From: Polaribacter cellanae
GTDB taxonomy: Bacteria > Bacteroidota > Bacteroidia > Flavobacteriales > Flavobacteriaceae
Length of the DNA stretch: 64,000 nucleotides
Direction of reading: 5' to 3'
Assembly (NCBI RefSeq): GCF_017569185.1
Contig: NZ_CP071869.1
Span: 2,284,001-2,348,000, forward strand
A program made the translations under genes and the position numbers. The first letter of the stretch is position 1. Every line of letters begins with the position of its first letter. The notes beneath the pieces were generated by a model, which did not search any database, was not told the origin of the DNA, and saw only the letters and a program-made list of their open reading frames with translations. Positions 8,360 through 18,500 of this stretch are shown here, piece by piece.

Positions 8360-8749
8360 ATGATGAATTCGTTAAAATATGCTTTAAGCAGAACAAGTAA
8401 CCCAGAATCTAGAGAAAGTTTAATTGAGATTATACAGAGTATAAAAGTTGATTATAAAATAGATGATATAATTCTTGATCAGCTAAAGTACTATTTAAAA
8501 AATTCTCAAGGTGTAAACCCTGCTTTGGTCATAAGGAAAGCACAATTAAAATTAAATTTGGACTTGCCTCCGAATTATATAAAATCTCCTGGGGGCTTAG
8601 GAATGGTATGTAACAATATCTTAATAAACTTAAGAAATGCATATGAAGATAATAAACCTTTTAAAAGGATTCCCCAATATAAAATTGTTAAATGTAAAAC
8701 AGTAGGTAGTATAATTAAAATTATTCATGATGGTTTTGAAGCACTATAA
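8360..8749 (+). CDS. Unknown 129-residue protein
   Basis: I do not recognise this protein. It is mostly helical and lysine-rich, with no signal peptide or cysteine pattern. The frame is open upstream to 8288 and reads protein-like (KIEFEISKKDAVL) without an ATG, so the true start may lie before the ATG ATG at 8360. Its 3' end overlaps the next gene by 23 bp, suggesting joint expression. It is the first gene of the cargo between module copies B and C. Confidence 0.6.
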   Translation: MMNSLKYALSRTSNPESRESLIEIIQSIKVDYKIDDIILDQLKYYLKNSQGVNPALVIRKAQLKLNLDLPPNYIKSPGGLGMVCNNILINLRNAYEDNKPFKRIPQYKIVKCKTVGSIIKIIHDGFEAL

Positions 8750-9725
8750 AAATTTAGGGTTAGCTGTATTCTTATTAACAGCTAACATTCTCTTTTCTCA
8801 GAAAAAAAAAGATAGTATTACAAAACAAAGTCATTATACTTTTTCAATAGGAAAAGCAACTGATAATAGTTTTACAAAATCTAAATCAGCACAAGCTATA
8901 GCTACCTTTCCAAATACAGATGGGGCTACTGACTCTTATTTAATAGATGGGTATTTAGATGCATCGTATGTAATAGAGAGAATGAGCGAAGATGTATTTT
9001 CCAGTATTACATCAATAGGAGCTTTTTATGAAATTCATAAGAATACATTAGTTGATTCAGGGAAAGAACAGGATGTAAGGCAGTTTGGAGTTTCGTTTAA
9101 TCATACTTGGGGAGCGATAAAGGATTTGGACGACCCATATAGACCAAGTGGCAAAAGAAAGGAATCCATAAGAGATTATGTAATTAGTGGAAGTATTCGA
9201 AAAAGTTACAATAGAATTACTGATAAAAATAGTTTTCAAGCTATTGTTGGTTTTAAGATAAATAGATTAAGGTCTATGAAAAGTGCTGATGAAGATTCTT
9301 TTCGTTTTTTAAATGCAACTATGAAATTGCCTGAGAAAGGAAAAATCACAAATGTTTTTCAAATGTCTTATGATTACAATATTGGGTTAGGTTATATCGA
9401 AAATGAAAAAGTAATTTTAGGGAACATTGACTTTCAACTTAATTTTTATCCATTGTCAAAATACCTAAAGAATACTTTTAATCAAGAACAATTACTTTTC
9501 ATAAGCTACAACTATTCAGCAAGAGGAGAGTTATTAGGAAATCTTGAATCAGATAATAAAGCTTTTAGAACGTGGACTTATGGTTTAGAGATTGATGCAG
9601 GGAAAACATCAACAATTCAACTATCTTACAATACAGTTAGAGGTGCTAATCCTTACAAAGGACTTGTTGACCAAGATTACGATACTATGGCTTTAAAAGT
9701 AAAATTTTCACTTGATACTAAATAG
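8727..9725 (+). CDS. Secreted outer-membrane beta-barrel-like protein
   Basis: 332 residues. The N-terminus MMVLKHYKNLGLAVFLLTANILFSQ is a signal peptide with a likely cut after FSQ. The mature part is rich in alternating aromatic and polar strands (HYTFSIGKA, FQMSYDYNIGLGYI, LLFISYNYSARG, STIQLSYNTVRG) and ends in a strand (MALKVKFSLDTK). That fits an outer-membrane barrel. No specific family was recognised. Its overlap with the preceding gene suggests the two act together. Confidence 0.65.
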   Translation: MMVLKHYKNLGLAVFLLTANILFSQKKKDSITKQSHYTFSIGKATDNSFTKSKSAQAIATFPNTDGATDSYLIDGYLDASYVIERMSEDVFSSITSIGAFYEIHKNTLVDSGKEQDVRQFGVSFNHTWGAIKDLDDPYRPSGKRKESIRDYVISGSIRKSYNRITDKNSFQAIVGFKINRLRSMKSADEDSFRFLNATMKLPEKGKITNVFQMSYDYNIGLGYIENEKVILGNIDFQLNFYPLSKYLKNTFNQEQLLFISYNYSARGELLGNLESDNKAFRTWTYGLEIDAGKTSTIQLSYNTVRGANPYKGLVDQDYDTMALKVKFSLDTK

Positions 9726-9870
9726 AGATGGTCTTGAAAATTGTTTCAAGTATCCGATTTGTTAATACTTTTTATTTTAGATACGGAAACCCATAAAAGT
9801 TATTAAGTCTTTTTTACTAAATTAGGAGTCTATATTATAATTATTTAACATAGTCGTTATAAAAACTTGC

Positions 9871-12800
9871 ATGATAGAAATCACCACACCAAAAATTGAA
9901 AAATTAATTTACTCAAAAGATAAAAATTTCATTAAACAATATTATGAACAATCATCAGAAATTAAATCTTTTGAGTTTGTTCAAAACAATCCATTTATCT
10001 TATCTTCTGACGAGGAATTATATTTTATAACAAGTAACTTAAATGATGTAATTCCTGAAAATTGTACTTATGCCATATTAACAAGTAGAAGACCTACTAA
10101 AAGAGATTTTGAATCAGGTTCTTTAAAGATTACGAGATGGCTCAAACATCCTTCTTTTGAAAAATTAACTCCTCAAGATGTTCTTAATTCATGGAAAAAC
10201 AAATTTAAGTTTGTAAAAGAGGATATTGAAAATAATATCAATGGATTACGTCCTCCTCAAATAGGAGCTTTGTATTCGATACTGGCTCATGTTCAAAACC
10301 CTGAAGAAAGAGGAATTGTTGTAATGCCAACTGGTACAGGTAAAACAGAAACGATGTTGTCTACATTAGTAGCAAATGAATGTAATAGACTATTAGTAGC
10401 GGTTCCTTCCGATTCTTTACGCACTCAATTATCAAATAAGTTTTTTACTCTCGGATTATTAAGGGAGTTTGGAATGGTAGATGAGACTTGTCATAATCCG
10501 ATTGTCGGTGTTATAAATCAAAAATTTGAAAATGAAGAAGAACTTTTAGATTTTATTTCTAAAACTAATGTTGTTGTTACAACCATGAGTATTCTTGCAG
10601 GAAGTACTCATGGTCAGCAATTAGCAATATCCGAGGCATTTAGCCATTTGTTTGTTGATGAAGCACATCATTCTGAAGCAAGTACATGGAAAAAATTCAT
10701 AAAGCTTTTTGATAATAAAAAAGTATTCTTATTCACAGCAACTCCTTTTAGAAATGATGGTAAAAATTTAGAAGGAAAATTCATCTTTAATTTCTCACTT
10801 AAAGAAGCTCAAAAGCAAGAATATTATAAAAAAATTAATTTCTTGCCAATTAGAGAATATGATAAAGCAGAAGCTGATAAAAAGATTGCAATAAAAGCAG
10901 TAACTAAACTTCGAGAAGATATTGCAAATGGTTATCAACATATAATAATGGCTAGGTGTGTTTCAAAAAGTAGGGCTATTGAAGTTTTTGAGTATTATAA
11001 AGAATATGAAGATTTAAATCCAGTAATGGTATATACAGGAGTTGCAGGTCTAAAAGACAAGGTGAATGCAATTAAAGCAAAAGAACACAGTATTATTGTT
11101 TGCGTAAATATGTTAGGTGAAGGATTTGATCTTCCTGAATTGAAAATTGCAGCAATACATGATGAGAGACAAAGTTTACCAATTACTCTTCAATTTGTTG
11201 GGCGATTTACTAGGACATCGTTTAATAGTCTTGGTACTGCAAGTTTTATAACGAATATTGCTTATCCACCTATTCAACAAGAGTTAAATCATCTTTACGC
11301 AAAAAATGCAGATTGGAATTTATTGCTTCCAAATATGAGCGAAGGAGCTACAGATAAAGAAATTAATTTTCAAGAATTTTTAGAAGGCTTCCATGACTTA
11401 GAAAATTCTAATATTCCTTTTCAGAACATTAATCCAGCAATGAGTTCTGTTGTTTATCGTAATAATGGTAAAAATTGGAATCCTAATAATTGGAGAGAGG
11501 GAATTAATAATATAGGTACTTACGAACATCAATTTAGTAAGCACAATTCTGAAAAAAATACGTTAGTTATTATTTTAGGAAAAGTAAATAAAGTTGAGTG
11601 GGGAGATTTTGATGTCGTTCAAAATATGGAATGGAATATGGCTGTTGTTCATTGGGATTTTAGACCTAATAAGAATTTAGTATTCATACACTCTTCCTTA
11701 AAGAATTTATCTACCAATAAATTAGTTCAAGCAATTTTTGGTAATGAATTTAGTATGATTAAGGGGATGGATATGTTTAAGATATTTCATGACGTTAAAA
11801 GATTGACACTTTACAACGTTAGAGCAAGAAAGGGCACTGGACGTGATATTAGTTTTCAGTCATTTTTTGGAAAGGGAGTTCAAGACGGATTAAAACTTTT
11901 AGAGCAAGGAACATTAATAAAAAACAATGTTTTTGGAGTTGGATTTAAAGATGGAGAAAAAGTCTCATTAGGGTGTTCTGTAAAAGGAAAAGTTTGGTCA
12001 TACTTAAGAGGTAACTTAAATGAGCTAACTCAATGGTGTCAAAAAATAGGAGATGTATTAGAAAATCCTAATATCAACCCAAATACTGTATTAGAAAATA
12101 CACTTGTTCCTGTTGTAATTGCTGAAAGACCAGAGGCTATTCCAATTGCTATTGAATGGCATCATGAAATGTATGAGTACGCAGAAAATAGGTTTGTTAT
12201 TCATATTAATGGAAGTGTTTATGATTTATCTAATTCTGAATTAAATGTAGTAGATACCCCAAATAATACTCCTTTACGTTTTTCTTTTAAATGTGAAGAT
12301 TATAATATTGAGTATGAATTAATATTAGGAACTAAAATAGTTGATGGAGAAGAACTTACATTTCATGAAATTAGAAAAGATTCTATTGAAGAGGCTACAA
12401 TTACTTACGGAAACAGAACAGAAAGCTTGACAGATTTCTTTCAAACTTTTACCCCAACAATTTGGTTTGCGAATGGGGGACAATTATTTCAAAATAGTTA
12501 TGTAGTTCCAAAAGAAGGAGTTGCTGGAATTTCATTAGACAATATTATTTCACACGATTGGACTGGAGTTGCAATTAACAAAGAAGCTCAAGGAGTCCAT
12601 CCTTATGAAACGGATTCAATACAGTATCATTTTATTAATGAAATTAGAGATGATTTTCAGATAATATATGATGATGATGGTTCAGGAGAGATTGCAGACA
12701 TTATAGGGATCAATGATGAAGATAAAAAAATAGACATACACTTATTTCATTTAAAATATGCCAAAAATGGTCGTACTGGAAATGATATAAGTAATTTCTA

Positions 12801-13119
12801 TGAAGTATGTGGTCAGGCACAGAAATCTCTAAATTGGAAATATCGAAATGGAAAAGACTTTTTTGACCATCTTTTAAGAAGACAAATAAAGACTAAAAAC
12901 AGAGTATCTTGTAGTAGGATAATTAAGGGTAGTGAAGAAGAATTAGAGTTGTTACTGAATGCTGCTAAATGGACAAAAGAGATGAAGTTTCATATTTATA
13001 TTGTCCAACCAAGTCTTGTAAAAGGTAGTGGTTCTGAAAACATTATGTTACTTTTAGGGAACACGCATCATTATCTTCACACGGTTGGGAATGTTGATTT
13101 GAAAGTATATTCTAGTTAA
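9871..13119 (+). CDS. Large SF2 DEAH helicase with uncharacterised C-terminal half (candidate defence protein)
   Basis: 1082 residues. A ResIII-type helicase core occupies about 125-470: Walker A PTGTGKT at 153-159, DEAH at 263-266, FTATPFRND near 288, and a motif VI-like QFVGRFTRT near 446. The last 600 residues are unlike common restriction helicases. Near 940-970 the run GEIADIIGI then IDIHLFHLKYA resembles a degenerate PD-(D/E)xK nuclease core, with His-Leu-Lys in place of ExK. It is a stand-alone gene with no methylase beside it, placed between recombinase copies. An anti-phage role is inference from architecture and context. Confidence 0.7.
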   Translation: MIEITTPKIEKLIYSKDKNFIKQYYEQSSEIKSFEFVQNNPFILSSDEELYFITSNLNDVIPENCTYAILTSRRPTKRDFESGSLKITRWLKHPSFEKLTPQDVLNSWKNKFKFVKEDIENNINGLRPPQIGALYSILAHVQNPEERGIVVMPTGTGKTETMLSTLVANECNRLLVAVPSDSLRTQLSNKFFTLGLLREFGMVDETCHNPIVGVINQKFENEEELLDFISKTNVVVTTMSILAGSTHGQQLAISEAFSHLFVDEAHHSEASTWKKFIKLFDNKKVFLFTATPFRNDGKNLEGKFIFNFSLKEAQKQEYYKKINFLPIREYDKAEADKKIAIKAVTKLREDIANGYQHIIMARCVSKSRAIEVFEYYKEYEDLNPVMVYTGVAGLKDKVNAIKAKEHSIIVCVNMLGEGFDLPELKIAAIHDERQSLPITLQFVGRFTRTSFNSLGTASFITNIAYPPIQQELNHLYAKNADWNLLLPNMSEGATDKEINFQEFLEGFHDLENSNIPFQNINPAMSSVVYRNNGKNWNPNNWREGINNIGTYEHQFSKHNSEKNTLVIILGKVNKVEWGDFDVVQNMEWNMAVVHWDFRPNKNLVFIHSSLKNLSTNKLVQAIFGNEFSMIKGMDMFKIFHDVKRLTLYNVRARKGTGRDISFQSFFGKGVQDGLKLLEQGTLIKNNVFGVGFKDGEKVSLGCSVKGKVWSYLRGNLNELTQWCQKIGDVLENPNINPNTVLENTLVPVVIAERPEAIPIAIEWHHEMYEYAENRFVIHINGSVYDLSNSELNVVDTPNNTPLRFSFKCEDYNIEYELILGTKIVDGEELTFHEIRKDSIEEATITYGNRTESLTDFFQTFTPTIWFANGGQLFQNSYVVPKEGVAGISLDNIISHDWTGVAINKEAQGVHPYETDSIQYHFINEIRDDFQIIYDDDGSGEIADIIGINDEDKKIDIHLFHLKYAKNGRTGNDISNFYEVCGQAQKSLNWKYRNGKDFFDHLLRRQIKTKNRVSCSRIIKGSEEELELLLNAAKWTKEMKFHIYIVQPSLVKGSGSENIMLLLGNTHHYLHTVGNVDLKVYSS

Positions 13120-13175
13120 TCATAAAAAATTATTCAAAAATTGTTACATTTGAAACGATGATAATAAAAGTATAA

Positions 13176-13724
13176 TTGAACAATATTCCTGCTTACAAAA
13201 CTGAACTTATTTCTGATGAAAATAAGGTACAATACTTATTTGAAAGTAAAGGTAATATATTTATTATCAAAGCAATTGAATACTCTCCTTTCAAGAAACA
13301 AGATGGAAAAGTAATCTATAATTTAGGTTTCGGAGATTATGATTTTTCAAATGGCACTATTATTGATGATATTAATAGTAATAATGGAGATATGAGAAAG
13401 GTGTTTAGTACAGTTTTGAATACTGTTCCTCACTTTTTTAAAACTCATAATGATGACGCAATTTGGATTCAAGGAAGTGATAGTTCCAATGAATTTAAAG
13501 AAGAATGTAAAGTAGATTGTAAAAAAGGATGTGATATTGAAAATGGAGAATGTAAAAAATTTAACAGAAGAATAAAGACTTATCGATATTATATTAATAA
13601 GAATTTTACAAATTTGATTAGGGAATATATTATATTTGGCTATACAAATGAGGAAAGCCCAACGTTAGTTCAGTATGTTCCTGAAAACGATTATATTGGA
13701 ATTTTGGTTTTCAAGAAAAAATAA
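13176..13724 (+). CDS. DUF6934 family protein
   Basis: 182 residues with the DUF6934 pattern as I recall it: FGDYDFSNGTIIDDINSNNGD followed by KVFSTVLNTVPHFF, then a C-terminal block YIIFGYTNE...DYIGILVFKK. The middle holds an unusual cysteine cluster (CKVDCKKGCDIENGECKK, about 120-140). The ATG at 13157 is out of use because a TAA follows five codons later, so TTG at 13176 is the best start. A 56-codon ORF follows 45 bp downstream. The pairing resembles a two-gene toxin-antitoxin layout, but the function is unknown. Confidence 0.7.
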   Translation: MNNIPAYKTELISDENKVQYLFESKGNIFIIKAIEYSPFKKQDGKVIYNLGFGDYDFSNGTIIDDINSNNGDMRKVFSTVLNTVPHFFKTHNDDAIWIQGSDSSNEFKEECKVDCKKGCDIENGECKKFNRRIKTYRYYINKNFTNLIREYIIFGYTNEESPTLVQYVPENDYIGILVFKKK

Positions 13725-13769
13725 CTAATTTTGTGGTATTCTTTTAACTAAGAATAAATTATAAATAAA

Positions 13770-13940
13770 ATGAAGCAAAAAAAACAAATATTAAAAGCAG
13801 AGAAAACGCTATCTATGTCTAAAAAGACAAAGGAGAGGATATTTTCTATTGCTAAAAGTATTAAGGGAAAAGAATTATTCCCTGAAAAAGTTGCTTTAGC
13901 AAAAAAGACTTTAAGTAATCTTAAATCGCTTCCGATTTAA
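13770..13940 (+). CDS. Small basic protein paired with DUF6934
   Basis: A 56-residue ORF starting at ATG 13770 and ending at TAA 13938-13940. It is lysine-rich and helical (MKQKKQILKAEKTLSMSKKTK, then ELFPEKVALAKKTLSNLKSLPI). It lies 45 bp after the DUF6934 gene and is closed by a strong terminator, so the two form one transcription unit. It could be an antitoxin or partner; I know no characterised homologue. Confidence 0.6.
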   Translation: MKQKKQILKAEKTLSMSKKTKERIFSIAKSIKGKELFPEKVALAKKTLSNLKSLPI

Positions 13941-13961
13941 AATTACCATTAATATAAATTC

Positions 13962-13996
13962 AAAAGTGATTACTTAAATAGGTAATCACTTTTTTG
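13962..13996 (+). terminator. Strong rho-independent terminator
   Basis: AAAAGTGATTAC (13962-13973) pairs perfectly with GTAATCACTTTT around an 8-nt loop and runs into T6. It closes the DUF6934 unit. Confidence 0.85.
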
Positions 13997-14111
13997 TTTT
14001 AGGTGAATTTCTTAATAAATATTAGGTCAATAAAACACAAATAATTATTTTAGTAGTGATAAAGAAAATAAGAAAAAGAATTATTTATGAAATAAAGTGT
14101 GAAATTGGTTT

Positions 14112-14537
14112 ATGAAAAATTTTGAGTTATTTGTTGATGAGATAGTTTCTAAATGGTTTTCTGAAAAGAAAGCTATTCTTGAAAGTGCTGGTTTAGCAGG
14201 GATTAGTAATAGAGAAACAGGTGATTTAGTAGAAGATTATATATTAAGAAAAATTAAAGGGTTACCTCAAAATTATATAGGAAAAAAATCAAAGGGTAGT
14301 AGAACTCCTATTGATGTTTTTGCTGTTGCTAGAAGAGGACGCTATTGGCATATTATGCTAATTCAAGTTAAGAGTTCAGAATATAAAGACAAAATTTATA
14401 AACTTAATCAAAATGAAATAAAAGTATTAAATGAGTTTGCTAAATTCTTCAAAAAAGAATTTACTTTATCAAAACTACTTCGTAATTATAAAGATAGTTC
14501 TATTATGTTCTCGACTGGATATGCAGGTGTTTTTTAG
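14112..14537 (+). CDS. PD-(D/E)xK nuclease-like protein, possibly frameshifted near the end
   Basis: 141 residues. The pattern GDLVEDYILRKI, then TPIDVFAVARRGRYWHIMLIQVKSS fits a PD-(D/E)xK fold: upstream Glu, Asp of PIDVF and Gln-x-Lys in QVK. Related folds occur in archaeal resolvases and restriction enzymes. The frame ends at tttttt-ag (14530-14537). An overlapping frame continues VFFSDKRTNK to 14634, so a one-base shift in the T6 run may have cut a longer protein. No methylase is nearby. Confidence 0.55.
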   Translation: MKNFELFVDEIVSKWFSEKKAILESAGLAGISNRETGDLVEDYILRKIKGLPQNYIGKKSKGSRTPIDVFAVARRGRYWHIMLIQVKSSEYKDKIYKLNQNEIKVLNEFAKFFKKEFTLSKLLRNYKDSSIMFSTGYAGVF

Positions 14538-14706
14538 TGATAAGAGAACAAATAAAAATTATTTACAAGAAACAAAAAAGTTTAATTTTTTAAAAAGAAT
14601 ATGGGTAATCAATATGATGTTAGTGTGGAATTAAAAATTTCTTTAGCACATAGTTTATCTTCATAAATAGAGTGTTTAAAATTAAATTGAAATAAAAAGA
14701 AAAAGT

Positions 14707-15013
14707 ATGGGAGTTATATTAAAAAGTGATTTACTAAATGGCGCTTGCAGACAGTTTTTTGAAATGCTCAAAGCTTACTTAGAAACAAACACATTAAGCA
14801 CGTTTACTAATGCAGAAATCCGCAGAGCTTTACACGAGTAAACCCAAGTAACCAAAAGCGCTATATGGTTCAACTACAACTAGCAGATTTAGTAAAGAAA
14901 TCTAAAGGCGATAAAAGAAAAGGTTATTGTTATGAAGTCGTGAATTATGATGATTACAAGAACACCAATACTCAAATAGAAACATTACTAAATAGCACTT
15001 TACAGAGGTAGAA
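14707..15013 (+). pseudogene. Frameshifted C-terminal fragment of the gene upstream of the recombinase pair
   Basis: Frame one reads from ATG 14707 (LLNGACRQFFEMLKAYLE then FTNAEIRRALHE) to TAA. A one-base shift continues it as NPSNQKRYMVQLQLADLVKKSKG then YEVVNYDDYKNT to TAG at 15011-15013. This looks like the winged-helix tail of the CHC2/primase-like proteins that precede tyrosine recombinases in Bacteroidota elements, from memory. It lies just before the recombinase 1 stub, matching the position of bases 1-39. Confidence 0.55.
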
Positions 15014-15156
15014 GTTCAAAGTAGTTCATAATGGTTCAATCATAAAAATGGACTAATAAAATATCTTTAAATCAGCAAGTTAAATAAGTGGTTCGCGAAA
15101 TCTTAAAAAAAGGTCAAGGGATAAAAAAAATTAGTCGAGAAGTTCGACATCTAAAA

Positions 15157-15288
15157 ATGAAGAAACTCAAACTAACGAATAGAAGTTATAAAGTATTAGT
15201 AGCTAATTACAAAGAATGGTTAGATATACTTGATTTTGCTGAAACAAGCGTTTACACGTTCCCAAATTACCTACAAGAGTTCTTCTAG
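15157..15288 (+). pseudogene. Recombinase 1 stub, module copy C
   Basis: 43 codons (MKKLKLTNRSYK then VANYKEWLDILDFAETSVY) that align with residues 1-43 of recombinase 1 at 76. Homology stops abruptly after LQEFF at about 15288, where the next bases (ggtagcctg) replace the Tyr-Tyr-Leu codons. The preceding aaaaaaggtcaaggg is shared with 61-75. The 250 bp to the next gene contain no module sequence. Confidence 0.85.
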
Positions 15289-15540
15289 GTAGCCTGTTTT
15301 TAGAAAAAAATGAAACAAAAAAAATAAAATATTGAATATCAGTTGTATAAAAAATGAAATCAATCGATTATATTTTTTATCGGACATTAATGATTTAAAA
15401 GGAACCAGCTTTGTTTACTTTTTAGTGGACACTAGTGTTAAATTGTTTTTTGATTCAAAATGAACGTAAATAGATATAAATTAAACTTCTTTTTTTATAA
15501 AACTTCTTAATTTGTCAAATCAAGCTAAAATCAATAAACT

Positions 15541-18500
15541 ATGAAGAAGTTGTTATTTTTTATACTGTTGCTTTCACAAACAACACTTTTTTCTCAAGAT
15601 TTACCAACAATAATTCCACCATCACCAGAAGCGACCTCTTTGGCTAAGTTTACAGAGATTCCTGTAAGCCATTATACAGGAATACCGAATATTAATGTTC
15701 CTATTTACGAAATCAATTTTGATGGATTAAAAATACCTATAAGTATATCTTATCATGCAAGAGGTGTTAAAGTTGAAGAAATAGCATCGAGAGTTGGAAT
15801 TGGTTGGGCACTCAATGCAGGTGGCGCTATTACAAGACAAATAAGAGATCAAAATGATTTTAACGGCCCGTATGGCTACTATAACGGTAATTTTTATGAA
15901 AATTTTGCAACAAATCCTCAAGTTAGAAGTAATGTAGCTTGGACTGATACCGATGCTAATAATAGGGTGGACTTTGTGCCAGATCAGTTTAGTTTTAATT
16001 TTTTAGGATATTCAGGTAAATTTATTTTTGATCAAAAGACAAAAGAACCTATCTTACAAAGTTACGATGATTTAGAAATAAAGAAAATGGGGAACTCTGA
16101 GAATGATTTATATTTTATAATTACTACACAAGATGGGTTTCGATTTTATTTTGGAAAATCACATGATAACATTGAAAATAGAACAGCAAAAAGTAAAGAC
16201 CAAACCATTGTAAGTTCTGCTTATCATGCTGCAGGTCGTGACGATGTAACCAACAATGCATCTGCTCCACTTAACACATGGCACTTGATGGATATTGTGA
16301 GTCCTAATGGAAAAAAAATACGTTTTATGTATGATTTGGAAGAGCCTTATTTTTATCGAAGATCTTACGATAAAAAGGAAATTACTACAGGTCATACCTC
16401 ATACTTCACTAAATATCATGGATATCAATACCAGATACAAGAAATTATTTTCGATCAAGGCAGTGTTAAATTCATACCTAAAAGTACCGGGCGAGATGAT
16501 TTAGACGGTGGGTTTGCATTAGCTTCTATTGAGGTAGTAAATAAGTATCAACGTGTAAAAAAATACAATTTTAATTATAGCTACAGTACTTCTCCCAATA
16601 CTAATATTGGGTATAACATCAACTACTTTTTGTTTGATTGGGAGGTTAAGGCTAGAAAAAGATTATTTTTAGATAATATTCAAGTAATAGACAATAACAA
16701 TACTTTTGAATTGTATCGTGCTTTTGAATATACAAATAAAAACGATATGCCTAATCGATTTTCGAACTCACAAGATTTATGGGGATACTTTAATAATGCT
16801 AATAATGGTCCTTATCTAGCTTTTTATAGTTATCCTGGTTATCCCATCAATAGAGAAGTAGATACTTTGAAAGCTAAAGTTGGTTTAATTAATAAAATGA
16901 GTTATCCTACAGGAGGGTATACAGCTTATACCTTTGAAGCCAATAAATCAATTATTCCTGAATACTTTAAAAATTTATATTTTGCAAACCCCAATCCAAC
17001 TGTCCAAGATACATTTGCCTATCTTTCTAAAAGTACATTTACATTAGTATCAAGTACCTCTCAAAAGAACACCTATGAAAGTGATTCCTTTGATATTTTT
17101 AGTTCTGACATTGGACCAATTAATGTTCAAATTTATCTAAATGGAGATGCAATTAATTGTGAAGTTAATCAAAATGGGTATCAAAGTTCTAATTGCAATT
17201 ATATATTTAGCATAGTAGATGATAATGGTCATCAAGTTTACTACCCCAGTGGAACTCCAATACTTTTATTTAAACAAGTTGGACGAGTATCTTATAATAT
17301 GGCAATTGAACCCTTACAAACAGGAACTTACAAAATAAGAGCTGAAGTTTCAACAGGTACCGATAGTCCAAATGATAGAAATAATAGTTTTGTTGTGAAT
17401 CTAAGTTGGGGTAAATCTAGTAACCCTGATCATCCAGACTTAATCTACAGTGGTGGTAATAGAATCAAAAAAATAGAAAACCACACTGTGGATAACGGTA
17501 CAATAATAAGAACTTATGAATACAAAAAAGTCGATAATTCAAGTAGCGGGTTGCTTTTTGCTTTACCAAGTTATTGGTACGTAGATGAATTTACTGTTCT
17601 CTCAAATGGGGTGCAAATTCCCATTAAAAAATTCAATGGAGCCAGACCTGGAAGTCCATTAACCTATGAGCAAGGAAATCACGTAGGTTATAGCCATGTT
17701 ACTGAGTATATTGATTCTGATACTCAACAAGGAGAAGGCGGTAAAATAGAATATCAATTTACCTCAATGCCCGATGGAGGTAATTTTTATAAGTATCCTT
17801 ATACTTTGTCAATAAATAACGAATGGCTTCGAGGTAAACCTCTTTTAATGGAATATTATAAAAAAGAAGGAAATTCTATCAACGATTATAATATTATAAA
17901 AAAGGAAGAATTTACCTACAAATATGCAGATGGATTTTCTAATTTAACTTTTTCAAAACCATCTATTGATTTTTATTACATTATAGATCGTTTACAATAC
18001 TTTAGGCCTCTGGTTACTTACAAGAGAGAAGAATATTATGCATATTCAGCCTCTCCAAATTCACCTTATGTAAATCCAGAAGATTACAAAATCTATTATT
18101 TGACTGGAGGTACACAAAAGTTATTTCAGAAAAAAGAAACGACTTATAATGAAAGTGGAGAATTTTCTACCACTACAAACTACAACTACGATTATACCAA
18201 TCATTACCAGATTGTAAATAGAGAAGTAGCCGATAGTCAAGGGTCTCTGTTAAAAATAGAGAATAATTATACTATTTTTTCAAACCCTCTAAGATTCAGA
18301 ATAATCCCTATAAAGATAAAGAACTATAGAGGAACTTCAAAATTATCAGAACAACAAACCATTTACGATACTTTTAGTGGAAATTATTTACCAAAACTAA
18401 TCCAAACCTCTAAAGGTTCAGGTCTTTTAGAAGACAGAATTATTTATCATGATTATGACGATAAGGGTAATCCAATAGAAGTAAGTAAAAAAGATGGAAC

